From Planctomycetota bacterium (GTDB lineage: Bacteria > Planctomycetota > SZUA-567): a stretch of 64,000 bases of DNA. Both the position numbers and the translations under genes were made by a program. The stretch lies in NCBI GenBank assembly GCA_031261425.1, contig JAISJR010000054.1, positions 1 through 64,000 of the forward strand, given 5' to 3'. Positions 7,875-17,168 of this stretch are shown here, in pieces. The first letter of the stretch is position 1, and every line of letters starts with the position of its first letter. Under the pieces are notes generated by a model that did not search any database, had not been told where the DNA came from, and worked only from the letters and a program-made list of their open reading frames with translations.

Positions 7875-8693
7875 ATGTCCTCCCGCCACGCTTACTCTTT
7901 ATTAGGTCTGCGCCGACCGGCGTTTTTTCCGCGCGGCGCGCGGATGTTCGTTTTCGCGTGTTGGTTCGGCGGCGGTTTGTTGTTTCTCGGCGGCTGGCTC
8001 GCGGTGTCGTCGCAGTTGGCGGGCGAGGCGCGGCAGGAATGGTTGCTCTCGCAATTCGACGCCGCGTTGCCCGCCGAATTGCCGGCGAAATTGGCGGACT
8101 TGGAAAACGCCGCCACCGGCTTGCCGTATTCGCGCTATTTGCTCGCCACCGGTTTTGCCTACGCCGCCGAGCGTCTGCCCGCGCAACAGGCGCTCCGGCA
8201 ACGCGCGAAATTGGAGGCGGAAACGGCGCGCGCCGGTTTTGCCGACGCCGCGCCGCACTCGTATCTTGAAAATCAGATGCATCAAACGCCGGCGAACGCG
8301 CGGCGCGCCCTGCCGCTGTTGCTCGCGACGTTGCGAATGGAAACCGGCGACGAGACCGGCGCGGAGGCGTTATTATTGACGGGGATTAACGGGCACGGGG
8401 ACGACGCGCCGTTGGCGTTTTTGCCGGATTATTACAACGCGCTCGGCTACCTTTACGCGACGGCAAAATCCGCAACCTTGCGCCAACCGGCAACCGCGTT
8501 GCATTACGCGCAATTGGCGGCGCCGGACTGGGAAAAATGCGACAACGCGGCGTTTTTGGACACGCTGGCGATGGCGTATTTGGCGAACGGCGAAAAAGAA
8601 AAAGCCGCGCCGGTTTCCCGCCGCGCCGTGGCGCTGTCCGCGCCGTCCGCGCTGACGGAGGTCTTGGACAATTTCGCGAAAATCACGGAATAG
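7875..8693 (+). CDS. Membrane-anchored protein with TPR-like C-terminus
   Basis: A 272-residue protein with one strong membrane segment at about residues 24-46 (MFVFACWFGGGLLFLGGWLAV) after a basic N-terminus, so most of the protein is expected in the periplasm. The remainder is helical and alanine/leucine-rich. Its last 100 residues look like tetratricopeptide repeats (DYYNALGYLYATA; DTLAMAYLANGEKEKAAPVSRRAVAL), which usually mediate protein-protein contacts. No enzymatic motif is visible. Family E repeats upstream leave only CCCAAAAACT before the ATG. Specific function is unknown. Confidence 0.7.
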   Translation: MSSRHAYSLLGLRRPAFFPRGARMFVFACWFGGGLLFLGGWLAVSSQLAGEARQEWLLSQFDAALPAELPAKLADLENAATGLPYSRYLLATGFAYAAERLPAQQALRQRAKLEAETARAGFADAAPHSYLENQMHQTPANARRALPLLLATLRMETGDETGAEALLLTGINGHGDDAPLAFLPDYYNALGYLYATAKSATLRQPATALHYAQLAAPDWEKCDNAAFLDTLAMAYLANGEKEKAAPVSRRAVALSAPSALTEVLDNFAKITE

Positions 8694-8696
8694 AAA

Positions 8697-8990
8697 AATT
8701 TGTCCACGAATTACACGAATTAAGAGTTTGTCCACGAATTACACGAATTACACGAAACCGAGCGAAGCGAAGGTTAGTGTGCTTTCCAAATCAAGAGCCA
8801 GAGATTTCTCACCGAGCCGTAGAGGCACGGAGAGAGAAAAGAGAAAAATATAAAATGTTAAAACAATTTCGTTTTTCTCTCTGTGGGACTCTGTGTCTCT
8901 GTGCCTCTGTGAGAAAAAATTCGTGTTAATTCGTGTAATTCGTGGACAAAAGTTCTTTCTTTTTTATGCGTAAAAATTCGCGTCTTTTTG
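8697..8990. repeat. Family C arms enclosing a family F element
   Basis: Outer arms are CACGAATTA words and their complement (TTCGTGGACAAA), with the core GAGCGAAGCGAAGGTTAG. Inside the arms, at about 8805-8925, lies a second inverted repeat of GAGGCACGG/CTCTGTGCCTCTG words (family F). It reaches to within a few bases of the HEAT-repeat gene's stop. Confidence 0.8.
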
Positions 8991-8995
8991 TTGAT

Positions 8996-9982
8996 TTAAA
9001 TAAACCGCTTTCTTTCCGGCGGCAAAACGTCGGCGACGGCTTTTTGCAATTCTTCGTCGGAGCAGTCGTCGCTTAAAAACCGCGCCACGCTGAACTTCGC
9101 CGTCGCGAAAACAATCTGCCGCGCCGGTTCGGGACTATGCAACAACACCGGCGCTTGGTCGTAGCCGCTCCGACGGCGCAAGTCCTCCAACGTCGCCACG
9201 CAAGTCAAATCCGTCGCGTCAATCAGCGTCACCGCCGGGGGCAAGGGTTGCGCGAAAAATTCCGCCGCCGCCGCGAGGTCGGGAAAAAATTCCACCGCAA
9301 ATTGCGGCACGGGAAACAGCCCGTCCAACCGCGCCGCCCAAGCGGGCGCGCCGCCAAGCGCCAAAATCGTGATTTGCCACACCGACGCTTTGATTTTCGC
9401 AATCGGCAAATAATCCGCCGCCGCCATTTCGCCGCGCAAAACCTTAACCGCGTTGACCGCGGCGAGGCGCACGGCGGACGGTTGCGGACTGCGAAGCAAC
9501 TGCGTGATTTTCGGGAGCGAAGTCCCGGACTCGCCAATCGCCGCCAACAAATTCAGCGCGTTTTCGCGCACGTCCTCAATCGGCGAGCGCAACATTCCCT
9601 GCGCGCGCGCGGTCGCCGCCGCCGCCGTGCTTCCCATCCGAATCAACAGCCGCGCCGCCTTGGCGCGAATGCCGAAATTCGCGTCAATCATCTGCCGCGC
9701 CAACTGGTCGGCGGCGCCGGACAAATTGACGCCGCGGTCTAACAGCGATTCGAGTTGATTGAGAAAATCGTGGCGCTCGTTGACGGCTTGCAGGTGCAAC
9801 TGGTCGCTCAAAATCGGAATGAATTTTTCGGCGAATTGCCAACTCGCCCGCAATCGCGCTTCGACTTTTTTTCGTTGAATGAGATTGAATTTTCCGCCGA
9901 CCAATCCTTGCGCCGCCGCGACGGCGGCGTCGGCGCGGATAAAGGGAATCGCGTTTTCCTCGTCGGCGAACGCGGGCGGCAT
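8996..9982 (-). CDS. HEAT-repeat protein with a degenerate receiver-like C-terminus
   Basis: A 328-residue protein. Residues about 70-200 contain HEAT-like helical pairs (NFGIRAKAARLLIRMGS; VRENALNLLAAIGES; AVRLAAVNAVKVL), a scaffold for protein binding. The last 100 residues (VTLIDATDLTCVATLEDLRR, then APVLLHS, then ARFLSDDCSDEELQKAV) have the strand/helix rhythm of a response-regulator receiver but lack a clear acidic pocket, so I infer a pseudo-receiver. The start codon overlaps the stop of the lptE-like gene by one base (TGATG), indicating translational coupling. Role unknown; the coupling links it to the cell envelope. Confidence 0.7.
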   Translation of the reverse strand: MPPAFADEENAIPFIRADAAVAAAQGLVGGKFNLIQRKKVEARLRASWQFAEKFIPILSDQLHLQAVNERHDFLNQLESLLDRGVNLSGAADQLARQMIDANFGIRAKAARLLIRMGSTAAAATARAQGMLRSPIEDVRENALNLLAAIGESGTSLPKITQLLRSPQPSAVRLAAVNAVKVLRGEMAAADYLPIAKIKASVWQITILALGGAPAWAARLDGLFPVPQFAVEFFPDLAAAAEFFAQPLPPAVTLIDATDLTCVATLEDLRRRSGYDQAPVLLHSPEPARQIVFATAKFSVARFLSDDCSDEELQKAVADVLPPERKRFI

Positions 9983-10494
9983 CAGCGGTCTCCCGTTTTG
10001 GTCAGCATTATCGACCGCACGAGCACGCGCGCCAATTCCTGCAACGCCGCGTCCATCGCGTTGTCGCCGCCGTCGCCGCTTGCCGGATAATAACGTCCCG
10101 CCAGCGTGCTGGACTGGCTACTGCTGACTTCGCGGTTTTCAATCAAAAACGAATTGCTGGCGCGGTCGAACAACGAAAATCGCGCGCGAATCGTCGTCTG
10201 CATATTGCGCGGCTGATTGTTGGCGTCGTATTCCAACACCGTTTGCCGCACTTCGATAATCGTGCCGCTCAATTCCGCGTCGGCGTGGTCGTTGACGACG
10301 GTATAGCGCGGCGAGCGCCCGATTTCCGCAATCAAATTGCTCGTCAATTGACCTTCGATGCTCAAATATTCCGTCGAATTGCCGAAAACGCCGACGGAAA
10401 ACGAATGGATGCTCGCCGGCAGGCGCGTCTGCGTCGAGTAAGCGCAACCGGCGACAACCACCAACGCCAGCGTCAGAATTTTTCGGAGTAGCAT
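9982..10494 (-). CDS. lptE: LPS-assembly lipoprotein LptE-like
   Basis: A 170-residue lipoprotein. The signal peptide MLLRKILTLALVVVAGC has its lipobox cysteine at residue 17. The mature part starts AYSTQTRLPASIHSFSV and continues FGNSTEYLSIEGQLTSNLIAEIG and DAELSGTIIEVRQ, the pattern of the LptE family that plugs the LptD barrel and helps deliver lipopolysaccharide to the outer leaflet. This implies an LPS-bearing outer membrane. It is translationally coupled to the downstream HEAT-repeat gene. LptE proteins diverge strongly, so the assignment rests on the lipobox, size and fold pattern. Confidence 0.75.
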   Translation of the reverse strand: MLLRKILTLALVVVAGCAYSTQTRLPASIHSFSVGVFGNSTEYLSIEGQLTSNLIAEIGRSPRYTVVNDHADAELSGTIIEVRQTVLEYDANNQPRNMQTTIRARFSLFDRASNSFLIENREVSSSQSSTLAGRYYPASGDGGDNAMDAALQELARVLVRSIMLTKTGDR

Positions 10495-10534
10495 AGTTCT
10501 TCCTTATTTGGAGAAATTAAAGAGTGGACAGCAA

Positions 10535-10645
10535 GCAGAGTTTAGAGTTGAGAGATTGGAGTTTAGAGAGTGGAGTTTTATTTTTATAAAAAGCGCGAAG
10601 CGCAACCTCTGCTAAACTCTCAACGCTGAACTCTGCTTACCGCTC
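10535..10645. repeat. Family B palindromic element
   Basis: GAGTTTAGAG words facing AAACTCTCAAC words around the core AAGCGCGAAGCGCAACC. The remainder of the gap to 10813 shows no gene apart from a perfect 24-bp GC-only palindrome at 10697-10720. Confidence 0.8.
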
Positions 10646-10813
10646 ACTCTTTATCGGTCAAACGTCGCCGATGACCGCAATTTTTGGCAAGTTTTTGCCG
10701 CGGCGGCGCGCCGCCGCGGCGAGCCGCCGCGCCAACGCGACATTTTTTATTTTCAGATTTGACGCGGCAAAGTCGATAAAGCGGACGTTTTTTCGCGCAC
10801 GGAGGAATGACGA

Positions 10814-11323
10814 ATGCAAGACGGACCTTCTCATAATTTTGCCGCGTTTTTGACGATGCTGTGCGGCGTATTGTTGGCTTTCGGTTTGCTCAGCCAAGTC
10901 GGACGGCGGTCAACGCTCGTCGAGACGTTGCAGACGACGCTCGGCGAACCGTCGCCGCAGGTCGCGATGACGCCCGCGCGGTCGGCGGCAAAGTCGGACG
11001 AATTCGCCCGCGAAAAAACGTTGATGCGCATCGGCGCCGTGCCGGTCGAAAACGCCTACTCGGCGATGCAACCGTCCGCCGACCGCGAGATTTATGCCAA
11101 CCGCGTGCTCCTGTCCGCGAGCGCCTATCCGGCGGCGCGCGAAACCGACGAGCGTGAAAACGGCGCGCGTTATTATCAAGTGCAAGACGGCGACACGCTG
11201 TTTCGCATCGCGAAAAAATTCTACGGCGGCGGCGACCGCTGGCGGCAAATTTGGCGCGCCAACGACCTCGACCCGCAAAAACCGCTCACCGTCGGACAAA
11301 AATTACTTATTCCGGCGCGGTGA
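10814..11323 (+). CDS. Membrane-anchored LysM-domain protein
   Basis: A 169-residue protein with an N-terminal membrane segment at about residues 8-27 (FAAFLTMLCGVLLAFGLLSQV), a linker of about 85 residues, and a C-terminal LysM domain from residue 119 (YYQVQDGDTLFRIAKKFYGG ending LTVGQKLLIPAR). LysM binds the sugar backbone of peptidoglycan, so this is a periplasmic wall-binding protein anchored in the inner membrane. No hydrolase domain is attached. GGAGG lies 8 bases before the ATG, which fixes the start. Confidence 0.85.
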   Translation: MQDGPSHNFAAFLTMLCGVLLAFGLLSQVGRRSTLVETLQTTLGEPSPQVAMTPARSAAKSDEFAREKTLMRIGAVPVENAYSAMQPSADREIYANRVLLSASAYPAARETDERENGARYYQVQDGDTLFRIAKKFYGGGDRWRQIWRANDLDPQKPLTVGQKLLIPAR

Positions 11324-11362
11324 TAACGGCGGGGCGTATTCGCTCCCACAAACCATCAATTC

Positions 11363-12502
11363 TCAACTCCGCTCTATTTCCGCTCGGCAGAACGCGGCGG
11401 CGGCGCGGTCGGCGGACAGGATGTTTTCCAACGTCGCCTCGCCGGACGGGACGCGCTCCAAACATTTTTCGACCGACGCCGCAATTTGCGGGTAGCGGAT
11501 TTCCCCCGCCAAAAACGCCAGCGCCGCCGCTTCGTTCGCCGCGGAAAAAACGGCGGGCGCGAGTCCGCCCTGCCGTCCGGCGGTCAAGCCCAAACGCAAC
11601 AACGGATATTTTTCCGCGTCGGGCGCCGCGAAAGTCAAGTTCGCTATTTGCGCCAACGTCAGCGGCGGCACGCCGTCCGGCAAATGTTCGCCGCCGCTCA
11701 ACGCCTGCAAAATCGGCAGGCGCATATCCGGCACGGCTAACTGCGCGACCAGCGCGCCGTCGATAAATTCCACCGCGCCGTGCACCACCGATTGCGGGTG
11801 AATCCACACCTCTATTTTATCATAGGGCAGGTCGAATAAAAAATGCGCCTCGATGGTTTCGAGCGCTTTGTTGGCGAGCGTCGCCGAATCAATCGTGATT
11901 TTTTTGCCCATCGACCACGTCGGATGATTCAGCGCGGCGGCGGGCGTAACCGCGGACAAGTTTGTCCAATGCAAAAACGCGCCGCCGGACGCGGTGATAA
12001 TCGCGCGGCGGACGCGGCTAATTTCGCATCCCGCCAAACATTGGCGCAAGGCGCTGTGTTCGGAGTCGACCGGCAGAATTTTCACGCCGCGTAATCGCGC
12101 CCGCCGTTTGACGATTTCACCGGCGGCGACGAGCGTTTCTTTATTCGCCAAGGCAATATCCATTCCACAATCCATCGCCGTCAGCGTCGGCAATAAACCG
12201 GCAATCCCGCCAAAGGCGCTGACGCAAATTTCCGCGCCGGACGCCGGCAAACATTCCGCGATGCCGGTTTCGCCGCCGTAAATTTTGGTGCCGGGAAAAT
12301 CGCGCGCTAAGGCGCGCGCCGCCTTTTCGTCGCGCAACGCCGCGACCGGCGGTTGAAATTCCGCGATTTGCGCCGCGAGCGCCGCCGCGTTGCCGCCGCC
12401 AATCAGCGCTGTAACGCGAAACCGCGTCGCGTGGGCGCGAATGACGGAGAGCGCGCTCCGCCCAATCGAACCGGTCGCCCCGATAATCGCGATTTTTTTC
12501 AT
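11363..12502 (-). CDS. dxr: 1-deoxy-D-xylulose 5-phosphate reductoisomerase
   Basis: A 379-residue enzyme converting DXP to 2-C-methyl-D-erythritol 4-phosphate with NADPH, the committed step of the MEP isoprenoid pathway. The start at 12502 gives MKKIAIIGATGSIGRSAL with the NADPH-binding GATGSIG at residue 8; a longer upstream frame lacks homologous sequence. Key blocks are ANKETLV, LPVDSEHSA (metal-binding Asp and Glu), ASGGAF, and HPTWSMGKK followed by TIDSATLANKALE. Length is normal. No other MEP genes are next to it. Confidence 0.96.
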   Translation of the reverse strand: MKKIAIIGATGSIGRSALSVIRAHATRFRVTALIGGGNAAALAAQIAEFQPPVAALRDEKAARALARDFPGTKIYGGETGIAECLPASGAEICVSAFGGIAGLLPTLTAMDCGMDIALANKETLVAAGEIVKRRARLRGVKILPVDSEHSALRQCLAGCEISRVRRAIITASGGAFLHWTNLSAVTPAAALNHPTWSMGKKITIDSATLANKALETIEAHFLFDLPYDKIEVWIHPQSVVHGAVEFIDGALVAQLAVPDMRLPILQALSGGEHLPDGVPPLTLAQIANLTFAAPDAEKYPLLRLGLTAGRQGGLAPAVFSAANEAAALAFLAGEIRYPQIAASVEKCLERVPSGEATLENILSADRAAAAFCRAEIERS

Positions 12503-12554
12503 TAGACCTGTTTCCCTGACTACGCCATTGTCCATGAAAGACACGAAAAAAAAA

Positions 12555-12818
12555 CAAGAGATTTGTCCACGAATTAGCACGAATTAGCACGAATTAAACC
12601 GATTTTCACGAAACCGAGCGAAGCGAAGGTTAGTGGGCTTTCCCAATTTTTTTGTTTCTCACAGAGGCACAGAGACACAGAGTTTCACCGAGAGAAAATG
12701 AAACTATTTAACTATTCGTTTTTTCTCTTTTCTCTCTCCGTGCCTCTGTGGCTCTGTGAGAAAGCGGTTGCTCTTTACATTCGTGTTAATTCGTCTAATT
12801 CGTGAAAATTCGTGGACA
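12555..12818. repeat. Family C arms enclosing a family F element
   Basis: Outer CACGAATTAG words and TTCGTGGACAA complement, core GAGCGAAGCGAAGGTTAG, with a nested inverted repeat of GAGGCACAGAGACAC against CCGTGCCTCTGTGGC at about 12652-12766. The remaining 200 bases before yajC hold only a possible promoter. Confidence 0.8.
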
Positions 12819-12915
12819 AGTTCTTTCTTTGGCGTTTGGTCGCCAACGCCGCGCAGTATAAAGCGGCAACGGAAAACGGTCTATACGCCGCGGCGGAAGT
12901 TTTTGCGCCGGTTGG

Positions 12916-12943
12916 TTGTTTGACGGGAAATTTTTCATATAAA
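12916..12943 (+). promoter_or_regulatory. Possible sigma-70 promoter for yajC-secDF
   Basis: TTGTTT and TATAAA are separated by 16 bases in an AT-rich stretch about 90 bases before the yajC start. The -10 is good; the -35 is poor. Confidence 0.3.
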
Positions 12944-13030
12944 TCGCCGTTTCGTTTTAAGTTGACGGCGTTTTTTCGACGCGCGATGCGTCCGCCGCGC
13001 GATTATTTTTATCCAATGAAAGGATTTATT

Positions 13031-13507
13031 ATGAGCGATGCCGCCGAAATTTCCGCCACACAAACGTCCGCGCCGCAAATCGCCGCCGCGCCCGCCGGCA
13101 ATCAACAGCCGCAGGTCTCCCAATATCAGGAAACCATTGAGATTGACCCCAATGCGTTGCCGGTGGAGCCGCCGCCGTCGATGTTAAATAGCCCGTGGTT
13201 TTTGGTGGCTATCGCCGGTATTTGGATGTTGTTTATTTGGACCAGCCGGCGCAATTCCAAAAAGCAGGAACAGAAACGGCGCGAAGAACTCGGCGGCATC
13301 GCGCGCGGCGACCGCGTCGTAACTATCGGACGGATGCACGGCGTCGTCGTCGGCACGACCGACAAAACCTTCACCGTTCGCCCCGACCCGAACAAGGATT
13401 ATCAGATTACTTTCGACCGCGAAGCGGTGCTCCGCGTCGAAAACAACAAAAAAGACGGCGACAAAGAGGTCGAGGGCGCGGCGGCGCTGGCGCAACCGGG
13501 GAATTGA
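13031..13507 (+). CDS. yajC: Preprotein translocase subunit YajC
   Basis: A 158-residue inner-membrane partner of SecDF in the Sec translocon. The ATG at 13031 is preceded by AAAGGA; the upstream in-frame extension lacks family similarity. The single membrane helix is SPWFLVAIAGIWMLFIW at about residues 55-72, followed by the typical RRNSKKQEQKRREEL basic stretch and a small beta domain (GDRVVTIGRMHGVVVG). Unlike short YajC proteins, there is a 50-residue Ala/Gln/Pro-rich segment before the helix. secDF follows after a repeat, as expected for this pair. Confidence 0.93.
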   Translation: MSDAAEISATQTSAPQIAAAPAGNQQPQVSQYQETIEIDPNALPVEPPPSMLNSPWFLVAIAGIWMLFIWTSRRNSKKQEQKRREELGGIARGDRVVTIGRMHGVVVGTTDKTFTVRPDPNKDYQITFDREAVLRVENNKKDGDKEVEGAAALAQPGN

Positions 13508-13573
13508 GGCAAATTGCCACTCCATATCACCGTCGCATCAATCCGTCAATAGAGTTGTCTCGCAAACGCGATT

Positions 13574-13716
13574 GCTCTATTCAATTGCCACGCCCTTTAG
13601 GGCGTGGTGAGCGTTGAAAAAATGACCGGCTTTAGCCGAATGATTTATTTGGGCTAAAGCCCGTTCTTTTTTTGACCGTCAACCACGCCTTAAAAGGCGT
13701 GGCAATTGAATAGAGC
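13574..13716. repeat. Family D inverted-repeat element, copy 2
   Basis: A 143-bp element with the same 20-base inverted terminus as copies 1 and 3, with inner GGCTTTAGCC and GGGCTAAAGCCC hairpins. It separates yajC from secDF and is followed by a family F half-arm (CCGTGCCTCCGTGCG). Confidence 0.85.
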
Positions 13717-13842
13717 GTTTCCCGATTGAAGTGTCATCCGTGCCTCCGTGCGCAACAAAAAAAAAGAAATTATGAAACATACCTGACGAACCGCCCGAAC
13801 TTAAAAATTTTCACCAATCCACATAGAAAGAGGAACAGACCT

Positions 13843-16800
13843 ATGGAAATGTTGTCTTCGCTTCATTTTTGGCAGTGGACCGTGGTGGTCGCGGTCGGCG
13901 TGTTCGCTTTCGCCGCGTCCGCTAAAAACCGCATCGTCCCCGCCAAACTCGCCGTGATGTTCGGGCTGACCGCGCTCGTTCTGCTCCAAATGTTCAAGAC
14001 CGCCGCGCCCAAAGAAACCCTCCTCGACGCCGGCATCCGCCAACTCGCCGCCAAACTCGAAACCGACGCCCTGCGCCCCGATATGCCGCCGCAGTTCGCG
14101 TCCACCATCGAGCCGCTCGTCGCGCTCAACCTGAAACCCGACCACGGCGGCGACGCCGCGACGCCGCTCCTCGCGGATTTGGAAAAATATCAATACCCCG
14201 CCGACTACCTCAAAGCCCGCGTGGACGAACTCGTGAGCGCGTGGAAAACCCGCGCCGAAAGTTCCCTGCCGGCGCTCAAAGCCCAACTTGCCGCGTTGAA
14301 AAAAATCGACCGCCCGACGCCGGCGCAACAAGCCGAAATCGTCAAACTAAACGCGGTCATTCCGGCGTGGTATGACAACCTGCCGCTGAAATTCGGTCTG
14401 GATTTGCGCGGCGGCACCGAAATGCAGTTGCGCCTGCGCCCCGACACCGCGCGGCTCGAAAAGTTGCGACACGACCTCGCCGAGCGGCAAGCCGCCGGCA
14501 ACAATGACGACGCGCTCAACGAAGAAATCAAAACCGAACGCGAAGCGCTCGCCGAGAATTTCCGCAACGCCGCGAACGTCATTCGCAATCGCTTGAACGC
14601 TTCCGGTCTCGAAGAAATCAGCGTTACCGTGCAGGGCGGCGACAAATTGTTGGTGCAGATTCCGGGGATGAGCGCCGACGGCGCGCAGAGCATCATCGAC
14701 CGCGTCAAGCGCATGGGACAACTCGAATTTCGCATCGCGATGGAAGGCGTCGATAACGAATTGGTTCACGAAATCAAAAATCTCGCCGCCGACAATCCGC
14801 GCGACTTGCGCAATTATTCGCGCGCGGCGCATCGCTTCCTCGACGAAAACGAGGTCTCCATCGACCGCAACGGGCGGCGGCGCGGGACGAGCGGCGAGGA
14901 ACTTTACGATTATCTGCACACCGACGACGGCGCGGCGATGGTGATTTCGCAAGAAATCGAATTGACCGGCGACTACATTTCGACGGCGCGCGCCGCGCCG
15001 GACGCCGAGCATCCCGGCAATTATATGATTAGTTTCACGCTGACGCCGCGCGGCTCGTTTTTGTTTGAGAACATCACGCGCAACAACCTCAAACGCGGCT
15101 TGGCGATTATTTTGGACGGCAAACTCAAAAGCGCGCCGACCATCCAAAGCGTGATTTCGCACAGCGGACAAATCACCGGCAATTTCTCGCGCGAGGAAGC
15201 CGAGTCGCTCGAAGTTATTTTGAAGGATTCGCTGAAAACGCAGGTCGAAGTCGAATTTGAAAACACCGTCGGTCCGTCGCTCGGCGAGGACAACATCCGC
15301 CAAAGCATCGTCGCCGTCGTCGCCGGCATCGCGCTGGTGTTGATTTTTATGTTGGTTTATTACCGCGTCGCGGGCGTTATCTCCGACCTCGTGTTGAGCA
15401 TCAACTTCCTGTTCATCGTCGGCTTGTTGTCGGCGTTCGACGCGACGCTGACGTTGCCGGGCATCGCCGGTTTGGTGCTGACTATCGGCATGGCAATCGA
15501 CGCGAACATTCTGATTTTCGAGCGCATCCGCGAAGAAGCGGGGCGCGGCAACACCTTGCCGCGGGCAATCAAACTCGGCTACGAACGGGCGTTTGTAACG
15601 ATTATCGACGCCAACCTCACCACGCTGATTGTGGCGGTGATTCTCGACCAGTTCGGCACGGAAGCGGTGCGCGGTTTTGCCAAGACGTTGATTGTCGGCA
15701 CGGTGTGTTCGGTCTTCACTTCGGTCGTGCTGACGCGCTGGTGCTTCGACGCGCTCCTTGCGTGGGGCTGGTTGCGCGAACTTAAAATGGCGCAATTTTT
15801 CACCCGTCCGAATATCCAGTTCGTCAAAGTCCGCCGCTATGCGTTCGCGGTGAGCACGGTCTGCATTATCGCCGGTATGGCGTTGTTCGCCGCGCGCGGC
15901 AATAAAAATTTGGCGCAGGATTTCACCGGCGGCGTGTTGGCGCAAATCAGTTTGACGCAACCGCTGACGCTGGCGGAGGCGCGCGCCAAGGCGACGGACA
16001 TCAGCCGCGACCTCGACGTGCAACGTTTCGGCGAACCCGTCAACGGCAAATACGGCGAGTTTATCGTGCGCACCTCGCGGATTAAAGACGACGCGAATCC
16101 CGAATTGGACGGCGCTTACACGGTCGCCGAATTGCGGCAGAAATTGGCGGCGCACTTTGCGTTGCAACCGAACGGCTTGACGGTGAGCGCCGAGCGCGTC
16201 GCCGCCAAATCCACGCCGGAACTCGCGGTGTTCGCGGCGAAAATATCGCTGACCGCACCGCTGTCGGCGGCGGAATTGCATAAAACGCTGACGACCAACA
16301 CGGTGTTGAAAAATATCGAAGTAACGGACGGAGCGAACGGCGAGTTGCAAATTTTCGCCGGTTTGCCGTTGCTCGCGCCGGACGGCGCGCAACGGGGCGA
16401 CGCGGACGTGGCGGCGCTGGTGCGCGACCAATTGCAACGGTTGCGCGATTTGGGCATTTTGCAATTCACCGAGCCGTTCCCGCGTTTCTCGACCGTCGGA
16501 CCGGCGGCGGCGGACGAAATGATTGTTTCGGCCATCGGGGCGTTGGTGTTCGCGATGATTGTCATCAGCGCCTACATCTGGTTGCGCTTCCAATTCCGCC
16601 TGACGTTCGGCATCGCGGCAATCGTCGGCTTGGCGCACGACGTGTTGTTCTGTTTAGGGGCGCTGGCGTTGGTCGATTATCTCGGCTTATTGAACGGACA
16701 AATTTCGTTGGTCGTGGTGGCGGGGTTGCTGACTATGGTCGGTTATTCGATTAACGACACGATTGTCGTGTTCGACCGTATTCGGGAAAATATGCGGTTG

Positions 16801-17085
16801 ACCAGCGGCGTGTCGATGCCGACGCTGATTAACGACGCGATTAACCAAACGCTGACGCGCACGGTCGTTACCTCGGCGTCAACCTTGTTGGTGGTGGTCA
16901 TTCTGCTGTTTTTGGGCGGCGAAGCGTTGCGCGGCTTTTCGTTCGTGTTGTTCGTCGGGATTATCGTCGGCACGTATTCGTCCATCTTCGTCGTCGCGCC
17001 GGTGCTGGTGGAATGGGCGCTCCGGCAAGAGCGCCACAAAGAACGCCAAGCCCAAGCCCGCGTGGAGTCGGCGAAAAAGGGGTGA
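13843..17085 (+). CDS. secDF: Fused SecD-SecF protein translocase subunit
   Basis: A 1080-residue inner-membrane protein combining SecD (to about residue 650) and SecF (after it). SecDF uses the proton gradient to pull secreted proteins through SecYEG. The first membrane helix is FWQWTVVVAVGVFAFAA; the SecD motif GLDLRGGTEMQL is near residue 183 and the SecF motif DFTGGVL near 692. Two sets of membrane helices surround IAGLVLTIGMAIDANILIFERI and MVGYSINDTIVVFDRIREN. The ATG at 13843 follows AGAGGAAC; an earlier in-frame start would run through the repeat. Fusion is normal in several phyla. It forms a functional unit with yajC upstream. Confidence 0.97.
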   Translation: MEMLSSLHFWQWTVVVAVGVFAFAASAKNRIVPAKLAVMFGLTALVLLQMFKTAAPKETLLDAGIRQLAAKLETDALRPDMPPQFASTIEPLVALNLKPDHGGDAATPLLADLEKYQYPADYLKARVDELVSAWKTRAESSLPALKAQLAALKKIDRPTPAQQAEIVKLNAVIPAWYDNLPLKFGLDLRGGTEMQLRLRPDTARLEKLRHDLAERQAAGNNDDALNEEIKTEREALAENFRNAANVIRNRLNASGLEEISVTVQGGDKLLVQIPGMSADGAQSIIDRVKRMGQLEFRIAMEGVDNELVHEIKNLAADNPRDLRNYSRAAHRFLDENEVSIDRNGRRRGTSGEELYDYLHTDDGAAMVISQEIELTGDYISTARAAPDAEHPGNYMISFTLTPRGSFLFENITRNNLKRGLAIILDGKLKSAPTIQSVISHSGQITGNFSREEAESLEVILKDSLKTQVEVEFENTVGPSLGEDNIRQSIVAVVAGIALVLIFMLVYYRVAGVISDLVLSINFLFIVGLLSAFDATLTLPGIAGLVLTIGMAIDANILIFERIREEAGRGNTLPRAIKLGYERAFVTIIDANLTTLIVAVILDQFGTEAVRGFAKTLIVGTVCSVFTSVVLTRWCFDALLAWGWLRELKMAQFFTRPNIQFVKVRRYAFAVSTVCIIAGMALFAARGNKNLAQDFTGGVLAQISLTQPLTLAEARAKATDISRDLDVQRFGEPVNGKYGEFIVRTSRIKDDANPELDGAYTVAELRQKLAAHFALQPNGLTVSAERVAAKSTPELAVFAAKISLTAPLSAAELHKTLTTNTVLKNIEVTDGANGELQIFAGLPLLAPDGAQRGDADVAALVRDQLQRLRDLGILQFTEPFPRFSTVGPAAADEMIVSAIGALVFAMIVISAYIWLRFQFRLTFGIAAIVGLAHDVLFCLGALALVDYLGLLNGQISLVVVAGLLTMVGYSINDTIVVFDRIRENMRLTSGVSMPTLINDAINQTLTRTVVTSASTLLVVVILLFLGGEALRGFSFVLFVGIIVGTYSSIFVVAPVLVEWALRQERHKERQAQARVESAKKG

Positions 17086-17168
17086 GGGGGCGACGCATTA
17101 AAATAATTTTATCGTTAGATTTCATTTCGCGATTTTTGATAATCAAGCGCAAAGACAGGAGAATACCC

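Noticed and set aside
10671-10853. A 60-residue open frame before the LysM gene
   Set aside because: Arginine-rich, overlaps the LysM gene start, no ribosome site and no recognisable sequence.
12503-12515. ATTAGACCTGTTT before dxr as another family H terminus
   Set aside because: Only about ten bases match and no second terminus or interior similarity is found nearby.
14347-16638. A 763-codon open frame antisense to secDF, and a similar 327-codon frame over the first gene
   Set aside because: Arginine/histidine-rich translations with no domain sense; they arise because GCG/CGC-biased codons leave few stops on the opposite strand.
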